In this document: positions 51,740 through 60,958 of the stretch, in pieces
How the letters are laid out: each line of letters begins with the position of its first letter
Numbering within the stretch: the stretch's first letter is position 1
Source of the DNA: Flavobacterium petrolei
Lineage (GTDB): Bacteria; Bacteroidota; Bacteroidia; Flavobacteriales; Flavobacteriaceae
Direction: 5' to 3'
NCBI RefSeq assembly: GCF_003314435.2
Contig: NZ_QNVY02000001.1
Span: 1,178,001 to 1,242,000 of the forward strand
Length of the DNA stretch: 64,000 nucleotides
Notes under the pieces: generated by a model
Told to the model about the DNA's origin: nothing
Seen by the model: the letters and a program-made list of their open reading frames with translations, nothing else
Database searches by the model: none
Made by a program: the position numbers and the translations under genes

Positions 51740-51779
51740 CAAATGTAAGACGGAAACTTTGAATACCAAAATAGTTTCC
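51740..51779 (-). promoter_or_regulatory. yceI-like gene promoter with TetR operator
   Basis: On the minus strand -33 TTTG (51770-51767), a 19-bp spacer and -7 TACATTTG (51747-51740) form a textbook Bacteroidetes promoter. The inverted repeat GGAAACT-N14-AGTTTCC (51752-51779) overlaps the -33 box, as expected for a repressor site. Confidence 0.65.
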
Positions 51780-51866
51780 ATTGTATTTTGATTTATTTAA
51801 CATTTGATAATGAAACGGAGTTTGTAATGCAAATTGAATACTGTAAATTAGCCGAAAATTTATTTT

Positions 51867-52841
51867 ATGCATACCATTTATCAGTATCAGGAGTTCCTTT
51901 CGGATTATTTGCAATCACAATATGAAACCAAAGAACCTAGAAATTTATATGAGCCTATACATTACATTTTAGATCTTGGCGGAAAAAGAATGCGTCCAGT
52001 ACTTACTTTAATGAGTGCGGAGGTTTTTGATGCAGATTACAAGAAAGCGCTTCCTGCTGCTCTGGCTGTCGAAGTTTTTCATAATTTCTCGTTGGTACAT
52101 GATGATATTATGGATGATGCTCCTTTGCGCAGAGGACATGAAACCGTGCATGAAAAATGGAATTTAAACACCGGAATTTTGTCAGGGGACGCTATGTTAA
52201 TTTTAGCGTACCAATATTTCGAACAATACGAGCCTCTTATATTTAGGGATTTAGCAAAGTTGTTTAGCAAAACGGCACTCGAGGTTTGCGAAGGACAACA
52301 ATGGGATGTTGATTTTGAAGAGCGTACCGATGTAACCATTGCGGAATATTTGAAAATGATTCAATATAAAACAGCGGTTTTAGTGGCAGCTGCCATGAAA
52401 ATGGGAGCAATAATTGCGGAAACTTCTGTAGAAAATGCTAATTTAATTTATGATTTCGGATTAAATTTAGGCTTGGCTTTCCAGTTGCAGGATGATTTTC
52501 TGGATGCTTTTGGTAATCCGGAAACCTTTGGAAAACAGGTGGGCGGTGATATAATTGAGAACAAAAAAACCTATTTGTATCTTAAAGCGGTTGCATTTTC
52601 AAATGAAGAAGAAGCGCAGGAATTGAAAAGCTTATTTTCGATTCAGCCAGAAGATAATACTGATAAAATAGAACGTGTAAAGGCGCTGTTCAATAGTTCT
52701 GGTGCTTCAAAGGCAACTCAGGATGCAATCCAGGACTTTACGTTTAAGGCTTTTCAAACCTTGGATAAAATGAATATCAGCACAGAGAAAAAAGAAATGT
52801 TGAAGGCTTTTGGTGAGAACTTAATGGGAAGAAAAGTTTAG
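51867..52841 (+). CDS. polyprenyl diphosphate synthase
   Basis: 324 aa trans-prenyltransferase. First Asp-rich motif in FSLVHDDIMDDAPLRRG (D79, D80, D83/D84), second in AFQLQDDFLDAFG. Substrate region GGKRMRPVLTLMS near residue 38. Chain length cannot be set with certainty. It may supply the menaquinone side chain or a C20 prenyl diphosphate. Confidence 0.93.
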   Translation: MHTIYQYQEFLSDYLQSQYETKEPRNLYEPIHYILDLGGKRMRPVLTLMSAEVFDADYKKALPAALAVEVFHNFSLVHDDIMDDAPLRRGHETVHEKWNLNTGILSGDAMLILAYQYFEQYEPLIFRDLAKLFSKTALEVCEGQQWDVDFEERTDVTIAEYLKMIQYKTAVLVAAAMKMGAIIAETSVENANLIYDFGLNLGLAFQLQDDFLDAFGNPETFGKQVGGDIIENKKTYLYLKAVAFSNEEEAQELKSLFSIQPEDNTDKIERVKALFNSSGASKATQDAIQDFTFKAFQTLDKMNISTEKKEMLKAFGENLMGRKV

Positions 52842-52847
52842 ATTTTT

Positions 52848-52876
52848 GATTGCAGATTAACGATTTTTGATCGCAG
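52848..52876 (+). repeat. dispersed intergenic repeat, copy 2
   Basis: TTTTTGATTGCAGATTAACG followed by ATTTTTGAT. Forms an inverted pair with copy 3 at 52959-52997 in the same gap; related to 23627-23655. Confidence 0.45.
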
Positions 52877-52958
52877 AAGTTTTACTTCGGGTAAATAATG
52901 GTTTATTTCAAAAATCAGTATAATTCAAAAAAATCAAACATTTAGAGAGTTTCTTAAA

Positions 52959-52997
52959 ATCAAAAATCTAAATTCGTTAATCAACAATCTGAAATCA
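52959..52997 (-). repeat. dispersed intergenic repeat, copy 3
   Basis: On the minus strand it reads GATTTCAGATTGTTGATTAA and then CGAATTTAGATTTTTGAT, nearly the same as 23627-23655. It ends at the start codon of the next gene. Confidence 0.5.
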
Positions 52998-52998
52998 A

Positions 52999-53349
52999 AT
53001 GTTTATAGTTCCAAAAAATACCGATTTACTACTTACTGAAGCCGAAGGTGAAAACTTATATTTGAAATTAATCGAACAAATGAATAAGGATTTCAATTTG
53101 GCTAACGAAGCAATTGATTTTCCTTTGAGTATTTCTCCTAATGAATTGAAGTTACAGCTTCATGAAAAAATCTACCGACTCATTCAGTATAAATTTGCTG
53201 AATATCTCAATTTACTTTATATAATTGATGTTTCCGAAGAAGAAATAAAAAAACTCGATGGTTCTGATTTAGTAATTCTGGCGGAACAAGTCGCTTTTCT
53301 GATTCTAAAAAGAGAATGGCAAAAAGTTTGGTTCAGGAATAAGTATTAA
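52999..53349 (+). CDS. conserved hypothetical protein, 116 aa
   Basis: A soluble, acidic, helical protein beginning MFIVPKNTDLLLTEAEGENL and ending REWQKVWFRNKY. I do not recognise a domain. It lies downstream of the prenyl synthase and abuts the convergent PhoD-like gene with no gap. Coding is likely from the clean frame and protein-like composition. Confidence 0.65.
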   Translation: MFIVPKNTDLLLTEAEGENLYLKLIEQMNKDFNLANEAIDFPLSISPNELKLQLHEKIYRLIQYKFAEYLNLLYIIDVSEEEIKKLDGSDLVILAEQVAFLILKREWQKVWFRNKY

Positions 53350-54681
53350 TTATTCCAAGTCCTTTTTTAAGATTGTTTTATTCCACAATTCAATTCCTTT
53401 AGCATCAAAAACAGTAAGCTTCATTTGGCGGTTTTCTTTGGAACCTAAGAATGAAATTGTTCCAAAATTATGCTGTGCAATCAAGCTGCCTTTTGTTCTG
53501 TAAATATTGTTTTCCTTCCACACTTTTTCAGAAGCGACACCGGAAGTTAGTGGTGATACAGTCCAGTCAAACAAAGGATAAGTGTTCTCTCGCGGAAGTT
53601 CAGAGAACTCTGTAAAATGTCTGTCGCCACTTATAAACAACACACCTTTGATTTTATTATCTAGAATTTCTTGCAGTAATTTTTCTTTCTCTTTCGGGTA
53701 ATTGCTATAATTCTCTTTTTCAGCAACTGAATTTAATACTTGGCCACCAATTACAATTATTTTAAAACTGGCTTTTGAAAAACTTAATGCGTTAATCAGC
53801 CATTCTAACTGTGTGTTACCTAATATTGTTCTTTCACCAGTAATCCTGTTGTTTGGAGTTTTGAAATAGCGGTCATCCAATAGAAAGAATTGCGCATCAC
53901 CCCAGCTAAATGTTGAATAAATGCCTTCATTTTGTTCTGGATGCATGCCGTAGCTTTTATTTGCCCAGAAGTCTTTGAATGCTTTTTGAGTTAGGAATTT
54001 GTTGTAAAAACTGCCGTCGCTATCATCCGGACCAAAATCATGGTCGTCCCAAATAGCAAAATTTTGAGTTTTTGCGAGTAACGGTTGGATTGCTTTTATG
54101 GACCGGGAATGCGTATACCTGTGATAAATTCCGGTTTTACTATCCCAATCGGCTTCTCGAAGATAGATATTGTCACCACTCCAAATCATAATATCCGGAT
54201 TCTTTTTGACTATACTTTCAAAGATTCCATTTTCGCTTCCATACGCTTTGCCAGGCCGATCCAGTGGTGGCTCATTAAAATAAGAACAACTCCCAACCGC
54301 GACGGTAAAATCTGGTGCATCTTCGCGCCATTCCCAAAGTTTTTTTGCTGAAAAAGAAGTTTCGTAAGGCAAGATTATTTTTTTGTCATTTATAAAAACA
54401 TCATACTTGTATTTTTTCCCGGGAGTTAATTGATCTAAAATAATATGATGTGTAAAGCCAACCTCCTTCGAGGAAGAGTAAACATCCGAATACAATATTC
54501 TAGCAGGATTGTCAATGTCAAAATAAGTTATTTTTACGGAAGCTTTTTCGCTGGTTTGTAGCCAAATCACCGCTTCTGTCATTTCGCAATACCCTACCAT
54601 GGGACCGGATTGCAAAAGGCTGTTTTGTGCAAAACTGTAAGTTGCAAAAAAAATAAATAGGAGTTGAAAAGTTTTTTTCAT
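53350..54681 (-). CDS. PhoD-like metallophosphatase
   Basis: 443 aa, alkaline phosphatase D family. Signal peptide (LLFIFFATYSFAQ), a fibronectin-like N-terminal domain, then the metallophosphoesterase core: VAVGSCSYFNEP, MIWSGDNIYLREADW, AIWDDHDFGPDDSDG and ISGDRHFTEFSELP supply the Asp/Asn/His metal ligands. Secreted or periplasmic phosphodiesterase/phosphatase. It is 8 bp after the beta-barrel gene, so the two are likely co-transcribed. Confidence 0.9.
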   Translation of the reverse strand: MKKTFQLLFIFFATYSFAQNSLLQSGPMVGYCEMTEAVIWLQTSEKASVKITYFDIDNPARILYSDVYSSSKEVGFTHHIILDQLTPGKKYKYDVFINDKKIILPYETSFSAKKLWEWREDAPDFTVAVGSCSYFNEPPLDRPGKAYGSENGIFESIVKKNPDIMIWSGDNIYLREADWDSKTGIYHRYTHSRSIKAIQPLLAKTQNFAIWDDHDFGPDDSDGSFYNKFLTQKAFKDFWANKSYGMHPEQNEGIYSTFSWGDAQFFLLDDRYFKTPNNRITGERTILGNTQLEWLINALSFSKASFKIIVIGGQVLNSVAEKENYSNYPKEKEKLLQEILDNKIKGVLFISGDRHFTEFSELPRENTYPLFDWTVSPLTSGVASEKVWKENNIYRTKGSLIAQHNFGTISFLGSKENRQMKLTVFDAKGIELWNKTILKKDLE

Positions 54682-54689
54682 GATTAATT

Positions 54690-55232
54690 TTAAAAATATA
54701 CTCGGATGAATGGCATAAAGGCACTGCCGTAAATGTTGTTTTTGTCTGTCAAAACATTATAGCGTCCGCCAATAGTAGCACTTCCGGAGCGGTAACCGGC
54801 TCCAATAAACAATCCAGTGTTCCAATAGTCCTGTGAATTAGTATTGGATCCTTCTAGATTTACATTGACTCTTAATTGTTCCAGTTCAGCCGAAAGTTGG
54901 ATTTCAGGTATCGGATTAAACAATCCTATCGCACTTCCACCATACAAATGAGAAGCATAAAAATCTCTTTGTTTTAAATATTTATATTGTACGCCAGCGC
55001 CCAAAGCTAAATATTCATTGAAATTATAAATGGCGCTTGGAGCCAAAGAAATGTCCGTAAAGCCGGAACCAAAACCTAATCCAATTCCACCTCCAAATTG
55101 TACATTTTTCCAAAACTGATTTTGGATTTTTGGATCCGAATTATTTTGTTGCGCAAACAGACAGCTTGAAATAAATACAGTTAGTAATGCCAAAAATGAT
55201 TCGGGAATACTATAAATGCAATTCTTTGTCAT
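54690..55232 (-). CDS. outer-membrane beta-barrel protein, 180 aa
   Basis: Signal sequence (ALLTVFISSCLFAQ), then repeated amphipathic strands rich in Gly and aromatics (FGGGIGLGFGSGFTDISLAP, LALGAGVQYKYLKQ) and a terminal aromatic (FMPFIRVYF), typical of small beta-barrels. Homologues are sometimes labelled 'alpha-ketoglutarate decarboxylase', probably because of the neighbouring sucA; nothing enzymatic is seen. Confidence 0.75.
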   Translation of the reverse strand: MTKNCIYSIPESFLALLTVFISSCLFAQQNNSDPKIQNQFWKNVQFGGGIGLGFGSGFTDISLAPSAIYNFNEYLALGAGVQYKYLKQRDFYASHLYGGSAIGLFNPIPEIQLSAELEQLRVNVNLEGSNTNSQDYWNTGLFIGAGYRSGSATIGGRYNVLTDKNNIYGSAFMPFIRVYF

Positions 55233-55305
55233 GAGTTTTTAGTTTTTTTAACATTATTCAATGTAAAAGTATCTTAAAATAAATTATAAATTTATTGTAT
55301 TATCG

Positions 55306-55313
55306 TACTTTTG
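55306..55313 (+). promoter_or_regulatory. -7 box of sucA
   Basis: TACTTTTG fits TAnnTTTG, 40 bp upstream of the sucA ATG. No convincing -33 element. Confidence 0.4.
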
Positions 55314-55353
55314 CCAAACTATTTTAACAAAAAAGGTATATTCACTAAATATT

Positions 55354-58128
55354 ATGGATAGGTTTTCATTTTTAAACGCAGCACACACAGAATTTTTCGC
55401 ACAATTATACGATCAATATTTAGAGAATCCAGATAGCGTAGAGCCAAGTTGGAGAAGTTTTTTTCAGGGTTTCGACTTTGGAATGACGACTTACAATGAG
55501 GAAAACCTTGTGGAACAAATAGCAAATTTTGCCTCTAATAATACGGATGTAAGTTTGGTCTCTGATAAGCTTCAAAAGGAATTCAATGTATTAAAACTAA
55601 TAGATGGATATCGTTCTCGCGGTCATTTGTTCACTAAAACGAATCCGGTTCGAGAAAGACGTACAACATCGCCAACACTTGAAATCACAAATTTCGGACT
55701 TTCCTCAGCAGATTTGAATACTGTTTTTGATGCCGCCAAGGTGATCAATATTCAGCCTTGTACGCTTCAGGAAATTATAACTCACCTTGACACTATATAT
55801 TGCCAGCACATTGGGGTAGAGTATATGTATATCCGTAAACCGGAAGTGGTAGAGTGGATTCAGAAAAAATTGGGTGTCAATGACAATCAACCTAAATTTT
55901 CATTGGAAGAAAAGAAATCCATTCTGAGTAAACTAAACCAGGCTGTTTCTTTCGAAACCTTTTTGCATACTAAATATGTAGGTCAAAAACGTTTTTCACT
56001 GGAAGGTGGAGAATCAATCATACCAGCTTTGGATGCTTTAATTGAAAAAGCAGCCGAAAAAGGAGTAGAGCAATTTGTAATGGGAATGGCACACCGTGGC
56101 CGTTTGAATGTTTTGGCAAACATTTTTGGCAAATCAACCCAAGACATTTTTGGAGAGTTTGATGGTAAAGATTACGATCAAGAATATTTTGACGGTGACG
56201 TAAAATACCATTTGGGTCTCACTGCTGATAAAGTGACTAGCACTGGTAAAAAAATCAATATCAATTTAGCGCCAAATCCTTCGCACCTTGAAACTGTAGG
56301 TGCAGTAATTGAAGGAATCACAAGAGCAAAACAAGACAAGTATTTTCCTAACGATTTCTCTAAAGTATTGCCAATCGCCGTTCACGGGGATGCCGCAATT
56401 GCAGGTCAGGGAATTTTGTATGAAATTGTGCAAATGGCGCAATTGGACGGTTACAAAACCGGAGGAACAATCCATATTGTAATCAATAATCAAGTAGGAT
56501 TTACGACTAATTACCTTGATGCACGTTCTTCTACCTATTGTACGGATGTTGCCAAAGTAACACTTTCGCCAGTATTGCACGTAAATGCGGATGATGCTGA
56601 AGCTGTCGTTCACGCAATGTCATTTGCTTTGGATTTCAGAATGCAATTTGGACGTGACGTTTTCATCGATTTATTAGGATATAGAAAATACGGACACAAC
56701 GAAGGTGATGAGCCTCGTTTTACGCAGCCGGTATTGTATAAAATTATTGCTAAGCACAAAAATCCAAGAGATATTTACATGGAGAAATTACTTGCTGATG
56801 GAGTAATTGACAACACTTTTGTAAAAGGATTAGAGCAAGAATACAAATCAAATCTAGAAATAAACTTAGAAGAATCCCGTAAAAAAGATTTGACCATCAT
56901 TACCCCATTCATGAAAAATGAGTGGAAAGGTTTTGAGCAGGTTTCAGATGTTGAAATGCTTAAAAAAGTAGACACTACTTTCTCAAAAGAAGGACTTACT
57001 GAGGTAGCAAATGTAATTTGTAACTTACCAACAGATAAAAAGTTTATCAGCAAAATACAAAAATTGATTAACGACAGAAAAACAATGTTTTTCGAAACGA
57101 ATAAGCTGGATTGGGCTATGGCCGAACATTTGGCGTATGGTTCGCTTCTGAAAGAAGGATACGACGTTCGTATTTCCGGACAAGATGTGGAGCGTGGGAC
57201 ATTCTCTCACCGTCACGCTGTTGTAAAAGTGGAAGATTCAGAAGAAGAAGTTACTTTATTGAGTAATTTAGAAGGAGCAACCGGAAAATTCAATATTTAC
57301 AATTCTCTTTTGTCTGAGTACGGAGTGTTAGGATTTGATTACGGATATGCTTTGGCAAACCCAAATACACTAACCATTTGGGAAGCACAGTTTGGAGATT
57401 TCAGTAATGGAGCTCAAATTATGATTGACCAATACATTTCTTGTGGAGAAGATAAATGGAACAACCAGAACGGAATTGTTTTATTATTGCCTCACGGATA
57501 TGAAGGGCAAGGAGCAGAACATTCATCAGCCAGAATGGAGCGTTATTTACAACTTTGCGCCAGACATAATATGTATGTTGCGGATTGTACAACGCCTGCC
57601 AACTTCTTTCACTTGTTGAGAAGACAAATGAAAACAACCTTCCGTAAACCGCTTATTGTGTTTACACCAAAGAGTTTATTGCGTGATCCAAGAGTGGTTT
57701 CTACAGTTGAAGAATTTGCGACAGGTAGTTTCCAAGAAACATTCGATGATGAAACAGTGAATAAGGATGAGGTGAAAACACTAGTTTTCTGTACCGGAAA
57801 ATTCTATTATGACATTACTGCCGAAAGAGAAAATCTGGGTAGAAATGATGTTGCAGTTGTTAGAATCGAACAATTATTTCCACTGCCAGTGGAACAATTA
57901 AAAGAAATTATTGCTAAATATCCAAACGCTGATGATTATGTTTGGGCTCAAGAAGAACCAAAAAATATGGGAGCATATAGCTTTATGTTGATGAATTTCG
58001 ATTTAGTAAAATGGAGATTGGCGTCCCTAAAAGCATACGCAGCTCCGGCAGCTGGAAGTTATACAAGAGCAAAACGCCGTCAGGCAGATGCTTTACGAAT
58101 GGTTTTTGATAAAAATTTATACAGATAA
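55354..58128 (+). CDS. sucA: 2-oxoglutarate dehydrogenase E1
   Basis: 924 aa thiamine-diphosphate enzyme that decarboxylates 2-oxoglutarate and passes the succinyl group to the E2 lipoyl domain. Typical N-terminal FFAQLYDQYLENPDSVEPSW, the central GGESIIPALDALIEKAAEKG and QFVMGMAHRGRLNVLANI, the ThDP site VHGDAAIAGQGILYEIVQ, and the C-terminal LLPHGYEGQGAEHSSARMER. Length is usual. Followed by sucB after 83 bp. Confidence 0.97.
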   Translation: MDRFSFLNAAHTEFFAQLYDQYLENPDSVEPSWRSFFQGFDFGMTTYNEENLVEQIANFASNNTDVSLVSDKLQKEFNVLKLIDGYRSRGHLFTKTNPVRERRTTSPTLEITNFGLSSADLNTVFDAAKVINIQPCTLQEIITHLDTIYCQHIGVEYMYIRKPEVVEWIQKKLGVNDNQPKFSLEEKKSILSKLNQAVSFETFLHTKYVGQKRFSLEGGESIIPALDALIEKAAEKGVEQFVMGMAHRGRLNVLANIFGKSTQDIFGEFDGKDYDQEYFDGDVKYHLGLTADKVTSTGKKININLAPNPSHLETVGAVIEGITRAKQDKYFPNDFSKVLPIAVHGDAAIAGQGILYEIVQMAQLDGYKTGGTIHIVINNQVGFTTNYLDARSSTYCTDVAKVTLSPVLHVNADDAEAVVHAMSFALDFRMQFGRDVFIDLLGYRKYGHNEGDEPRFTQPVLYKIIAKHKNPRDIYMEKLLADGVIDNTFVKGLEQEYKSNLEINLEESRKKDLTIITPFMKNEWKGFEQVSDVEMLKKVDTTFSKEGLTEVANVICNLPTDKKFISKIQKLINDRKTMFFETNKLDWAMAEHLAYGSLLKEGYDVRISGQDVERGTFSHRHAVVKVEDSEEEVTLLSNLEGATGKFNIYNSLLSEYGVLGFDYGYALANPNTLTIWEAQFGDFSNGAQIMIDQYISCGEDKWNNQNGIVLLLPHGYEGQGAEHSSARMERYLQLCARHNMYVADCTTPANFFHLLRRQMKTTFRKPLIVFTPKSLLRDPRVVSTVEEFATGSFQETFDDETVNKDEVKTLVFCTGKFYYDITAERENLGRNDVAVVRIEQLFPLPVEQLKEIIAKYPNADDYVWAQEEPKNMGAYSFMLMNFDLVKWRLASLKAYAAPAAGSYTRAKRRQADALRMVFDKNLYR

Positions 58129-58136
58129 AAAAATAG

Positions 58137-58203
58137 TTTAAAGTTTAAGGTTTAAAGTTGCTTTCAGGTGACTTTGAACTTTAAACAATTCAAACCTTAA
58201 ACA
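58137..58203. repeat. palindromic spacer between sucA and sucB
   Basis: GTTTAAGGTTTAAAGTTG on the left pairs with CTTTAAACAATTCAAACC on the right (imperfect), around CTTTCAGGTGACTTTGAA. It would form an AU-rich hairpin in the sucAB mRNA. Confidence 0.45.
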
Positions 58204-58211
58204 AAAAAAAG

Positions 58212-59462
58212 ATGATTTTAGAAATGAAAGTCCCATCACCAGGGGAATCTATAAAGGAAGTTGAAATTGCAACTTGGTTAGTAAAAGACGGAGATTATGT
58301 AGAAAAAGACCAAGCTATTGCTGAGGTTGATTCTGATAAAGCAACCTTAGAATTGCCAGCAGAAGCCAGCGGAATCATTACTTTAAAAGCAGAAGAAGGA
58401 GATGCAGTAGCAGTAGGAGCAGTAGTTTGTCACATTGATACTGACGGAGCAAAACCAGCAGGGGATGCGCCAGTGGCTGAAGCTACAAAAACAGTTGATC
58501 CCGAAACTTCGGGACCAAAAGCGGAAGTTAAGGCAGAAGCGCCAAAAGCGGCACCGGTAGCAGCAGCTCCAGCAGCGACTTATGCTTCAGGAACTCCATC
58601 TCCAGCGGCAAGAAAAATATTAGATGAAAAAAATATAGCGCCAGCTTCCGTAACAGGAACTGGAAAAGACGGAAGAATCACTAAAGATGATGCCGTAAAT
58701 GCCGTACCTTCAATGGGAACGCCTACAGGTGGGTCTCGTGGATCGGAGCGTACTAAGTTATCGATGTTGCGTCGTAAAGTGGCTGAGAGATTAGTTGCCG
58801 CTAAAAACGAAACAGCAATGTTGACTACTTTCAACGAAGTAAACATGACGCCAATCAACACGTTGCGTAATGAATACAAAGATGCGTTCAAAGCAAAACA
58901 TGGCGGAATTGGTTTAGGATATATGTCTTTCTTTACTAAAGCTGTAACTAGAGCATTAAAATTATTCCCAGATGTAAATTCAATGATGGATGGTGATCAT
59001 AAGATTGCTTTCGATTTTTGCGATATTTCAATTGCAGTTTCAGGACCAAAAGGATTAATGGTTCCTGTAGTTCGTAATGCAGAGAATTTGACTTTCCGTG
59101 GAGTTGAAGCTGATATTAAAAGATTAGCAATCAAAGCGCGTGATGGTCAGATTACAGTGGATGATATGACTGGAGGAACTTTCACGATTACTAATGGTGG
59201 TGTTTTTGGAAGTATGTTGAGTACACCAATTATCAATCCTCCACAATCTGGAATTCTTGGAATGCACAACATTATTGAGCGTCCAATTGCCGTAAACGGA
59301 AAAGTGGAAATTCACCCAATGATGTATGTAGCACTTTCTTATGACCATAGAATTATTGATGGTCGTGAGTCTGTTGGATTCTTGGTAGCTGTAAAAGAAG
59401 CATTAGAGAACCCAATGGAATTATTGATGGATAACAATCCTAAAAAAGCGTTAGAACTATAG
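58212..59462 (+). CDS. sucB: dihydrolipoamide succinyltransferase (E2)
   Basis: 416 aa. N-terminal lipoyl domain with lipoylated K43 in [13 protein letters not shown], an Ala/Pro linker (about 78-120), an E3/E1-binding peripheral domain ([20 protein letters not shown]) and a catalytic domain with H379 and D383 in [16 protein letters not shown]. It transfers succinyl to CoA. Confidence 0.97.
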   Translation: MILEMKVPSPGESIKEVEIATWLVKDGDYVEKDQAIAEVDSDKATLELPAEASGIITLKAEEGDAVAVGAVVCHIDTDGAKPAGDAPVAEATKTVDPETSGPKAEVKAEAPKAAPVAAAPAATYASGTPSPAARKILDEKNIAPASVTGTGKDGRITKDDAVNAVPSMGTPTGGSRGSERTKLSMLRRKVAERLVAAKNETAMLTTFNEVNMTPINTLRNEYKDAFKAKHGGIGLGYMSFFTKAVTRALKLFPDVNSMMDGDHKIAFDFCDISIAVSGPKGLMVPVVRNAENLTFRGVEADIKRLAIKARDGQITVDDMTGGTFTITNGGVFGSMLSTPIINPPQSGILGMHNIIERPIAVNGKVEIHPMMYVALSYDHRIIDGRESVGFLVAVKEALENPMELLMDNNPKKALEL

Positions 59463-59489
59463 TTTTAAGGTTTTGGAAATATATAAGAG

Positions 59490-59519
59490 TCCTGTTTAGT
59501 TTTCTAAACAGGATTTTTT
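59490..59519 (+). terminator. terminator of sucAB
   Basis: TCCTGTTTAG pairs with CTAAACAGGA around TTTT, followed by T-run; 27 bp after sucB. It also faces the end of the convergent protease-like gene. Confidence 0.85.
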
Positions 59520-59958
59520 ATTTCAGCAAATACAGATAATGGTTGTAATAATCCACAATCGCTTTTCCTTTCATCAATATATCAGCACCTATAATGCCAT
59601 GAACTGGTTTCGCTTTGTGCTGTGTTAGCGCTTCATTTACATGTGACAAATCAAAAATAACGAGTTCAAAATCAGAGTCTTTCCAAGAACCAAGTTGCAG
59701 TTGATTTTTTAAAGCCAGTTGGGTAAACATTCCGGTGGCTCCCGCACCAGCGGCTTTCGTCTTGGATTTTTTTGCTTCCAATAAAAATAAATCAACACTT
59801 TCAAATCCTACACAGCTGTTTGAAGCTCCTGTGTCCAGAATAAAATTCCCTATCACACCATTGATTTTTGCTTTTATTAAAAGGTGCTGTGTTTTAGTAA
59901 TTTTAAATTTTACTTTTCTGTAGTTTTCCTTTTTAAGGATATCGTGGAGGTTCTTCAT
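59518..59958 (-). CDS. retropepsin-like aspartic protease domain protein
   Basis: 146 aa, single clan AA domain. The catalytic motif is FILDTGASNSCVGF (D43 region) and the flap/second half contains VHGIIGADILM. There is no signal peptide. Monomers of this size act as dimers in the family. Function in flavobacteria unknown. Confidence 0.85.
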   Translation of the reverse strand: MKNLHDILKKENYRKVKFKITKTQHLLIKAKINGVIGNFILDTGASNSCVGFESVDLFLLEAKKSKTKAAGAGATGMFTQLALKNQLQLGSWKDSDFELVIFDLSHVNEALTQHKAKPVHGIIGADILMKGKAIVDYYNHYLYLLK

Positions 59959-60065
59959 TTATGCCGAATTTATTTCAGTAATTTTTTCTGTTTTACAAAG
60001 ATACATGGAGTTGTTGAAGGAATTGTACGAATCTATTTTTCTATGAGAATCTTTTTAAAACCATT

Positions 60066-60095
60066 TTTGCGACAAGTTTTATTCTTGTAATTTTG
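60066..60095 (+). promoter_or_regulatory. promoter of tatD
   Basis: TTTG (60066-60069), an 18-bp spacer and TAATTTTG (60088-60095) match the Bacteroidetes pattern. The TTG start of tatD lies 18 bp further, so the leader is very short. Confidence 0.5.
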
Positions 60096-60113
60096 TACTC
60101 TTAAACTTTACAC

Positions 60114-60893
60114 TTGGAAACAAATAGTACAATTACCGATACACATACCCATTTATACTCAGAGGAATTTGATCAAGATCGAAACGAAATGATACAACGC
60201 GCCATTGATGCTGGTGTTTCGCGTTTTTTTATTCCCGCAATCGATTCTACCTGTACCCAATCGATGTATGAATTGGAGAGAAATCATCCTGAAAATGTTT
60301 TTTTGATGATGGGTTTGCACCCAACATATGTAAAAGACAATTTTCTGGAGGAATTACAGCATGTAGAAAATGAATTGGCCAAAAGAAAATTTTATGCGGT
60401 TGGAGAAATTGGAATCGATTTGTATTGGGACAAAACCCATTTGCAACAGCAACAAATCGCTTTCAAAAAGCAAATTCAATTAGCCAAGCAGTACAAATTG
60501 CCTATTGTGATTCATTGCCGAGAAGCTTTTAATGAAATCTTTGAAATTTTGGAGGAAGAAAAATCACCGGAATTATTCGGTATTTTCCATTGTTTTTCAG
60601 GAACTTATGAGCAGGCTTTACAAGCAATTTCGTATAACATGAAGTTGGGAATAGGTGGTGTGGTGACCTTTAAAAATGGAAAAATCGACCAGTTCCTGAA
60701 CCAAATTGATTTAGAACACATCGTTCTGGAAACCGATTCTCCTTATTTATCACCGATCCCTTTTAGAGGAAAGAGAAACGAAAGTAGTTATATTGTTAAT
60801 GTCGTAGATAAGTTAGCGCAAATTTATAGCCTTTCAGCAAATGAAATCGCGGCAATCACCACAGAGAATTCTAAAGCTATTTTTGGGATTTAA
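60114..60893 (+). CDS. tatD: TatD-family metal-dependent hydrolase
   Basis: 259 aa TIM-barrel DNase-like hydrolase. Metal ligands are in TDTHTHLYSEEFD, VGEIGIDLYWD, IVIHCREAF, IFHCFSGTYEQ and LETDSPYLSP. The start is TTG 60114; no ATG lies between it and the essential DTHTH motif. Cytoplasmic. Confidence 0.93.
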   Translation: METNSTITDTHTHLYSEEFDQDRNEMIQRAIDAGVSRFFIPAIDSTCTQSMYELERNHPENVFLMMGLHPTYVKDNFLEELQHVENELAKRKFYAVGEIGIDLYWDKTHLQQQQIAFKKQIQLAKQYKLPIVIHCREAFNEIFEILEEEKSPELFGIFHCFSGTYEQALQAISYNMKLGIGGVVTFKNGKIDQFLNQIDLEHIVLETDSPYLSPIPFRGKRNESSYIVNVVDKLAQIYSLSANEIAAITTENSKAIFGI

Positions 60894-60958
60894 AGTAGAA
60901 TTTACCTTATTTTGATATTTTTTTTGTTCATTTGCCCACACAAAAATTGAGAACCAAA

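Noticed and set aside
54690..55232. Label 'alpha-ketoglutarate decarboxylase' for the barrel protein next to sucA
   Set aside because: The sequence is a small signal-peptide-bearing beta-barrel with no cofactor motif.
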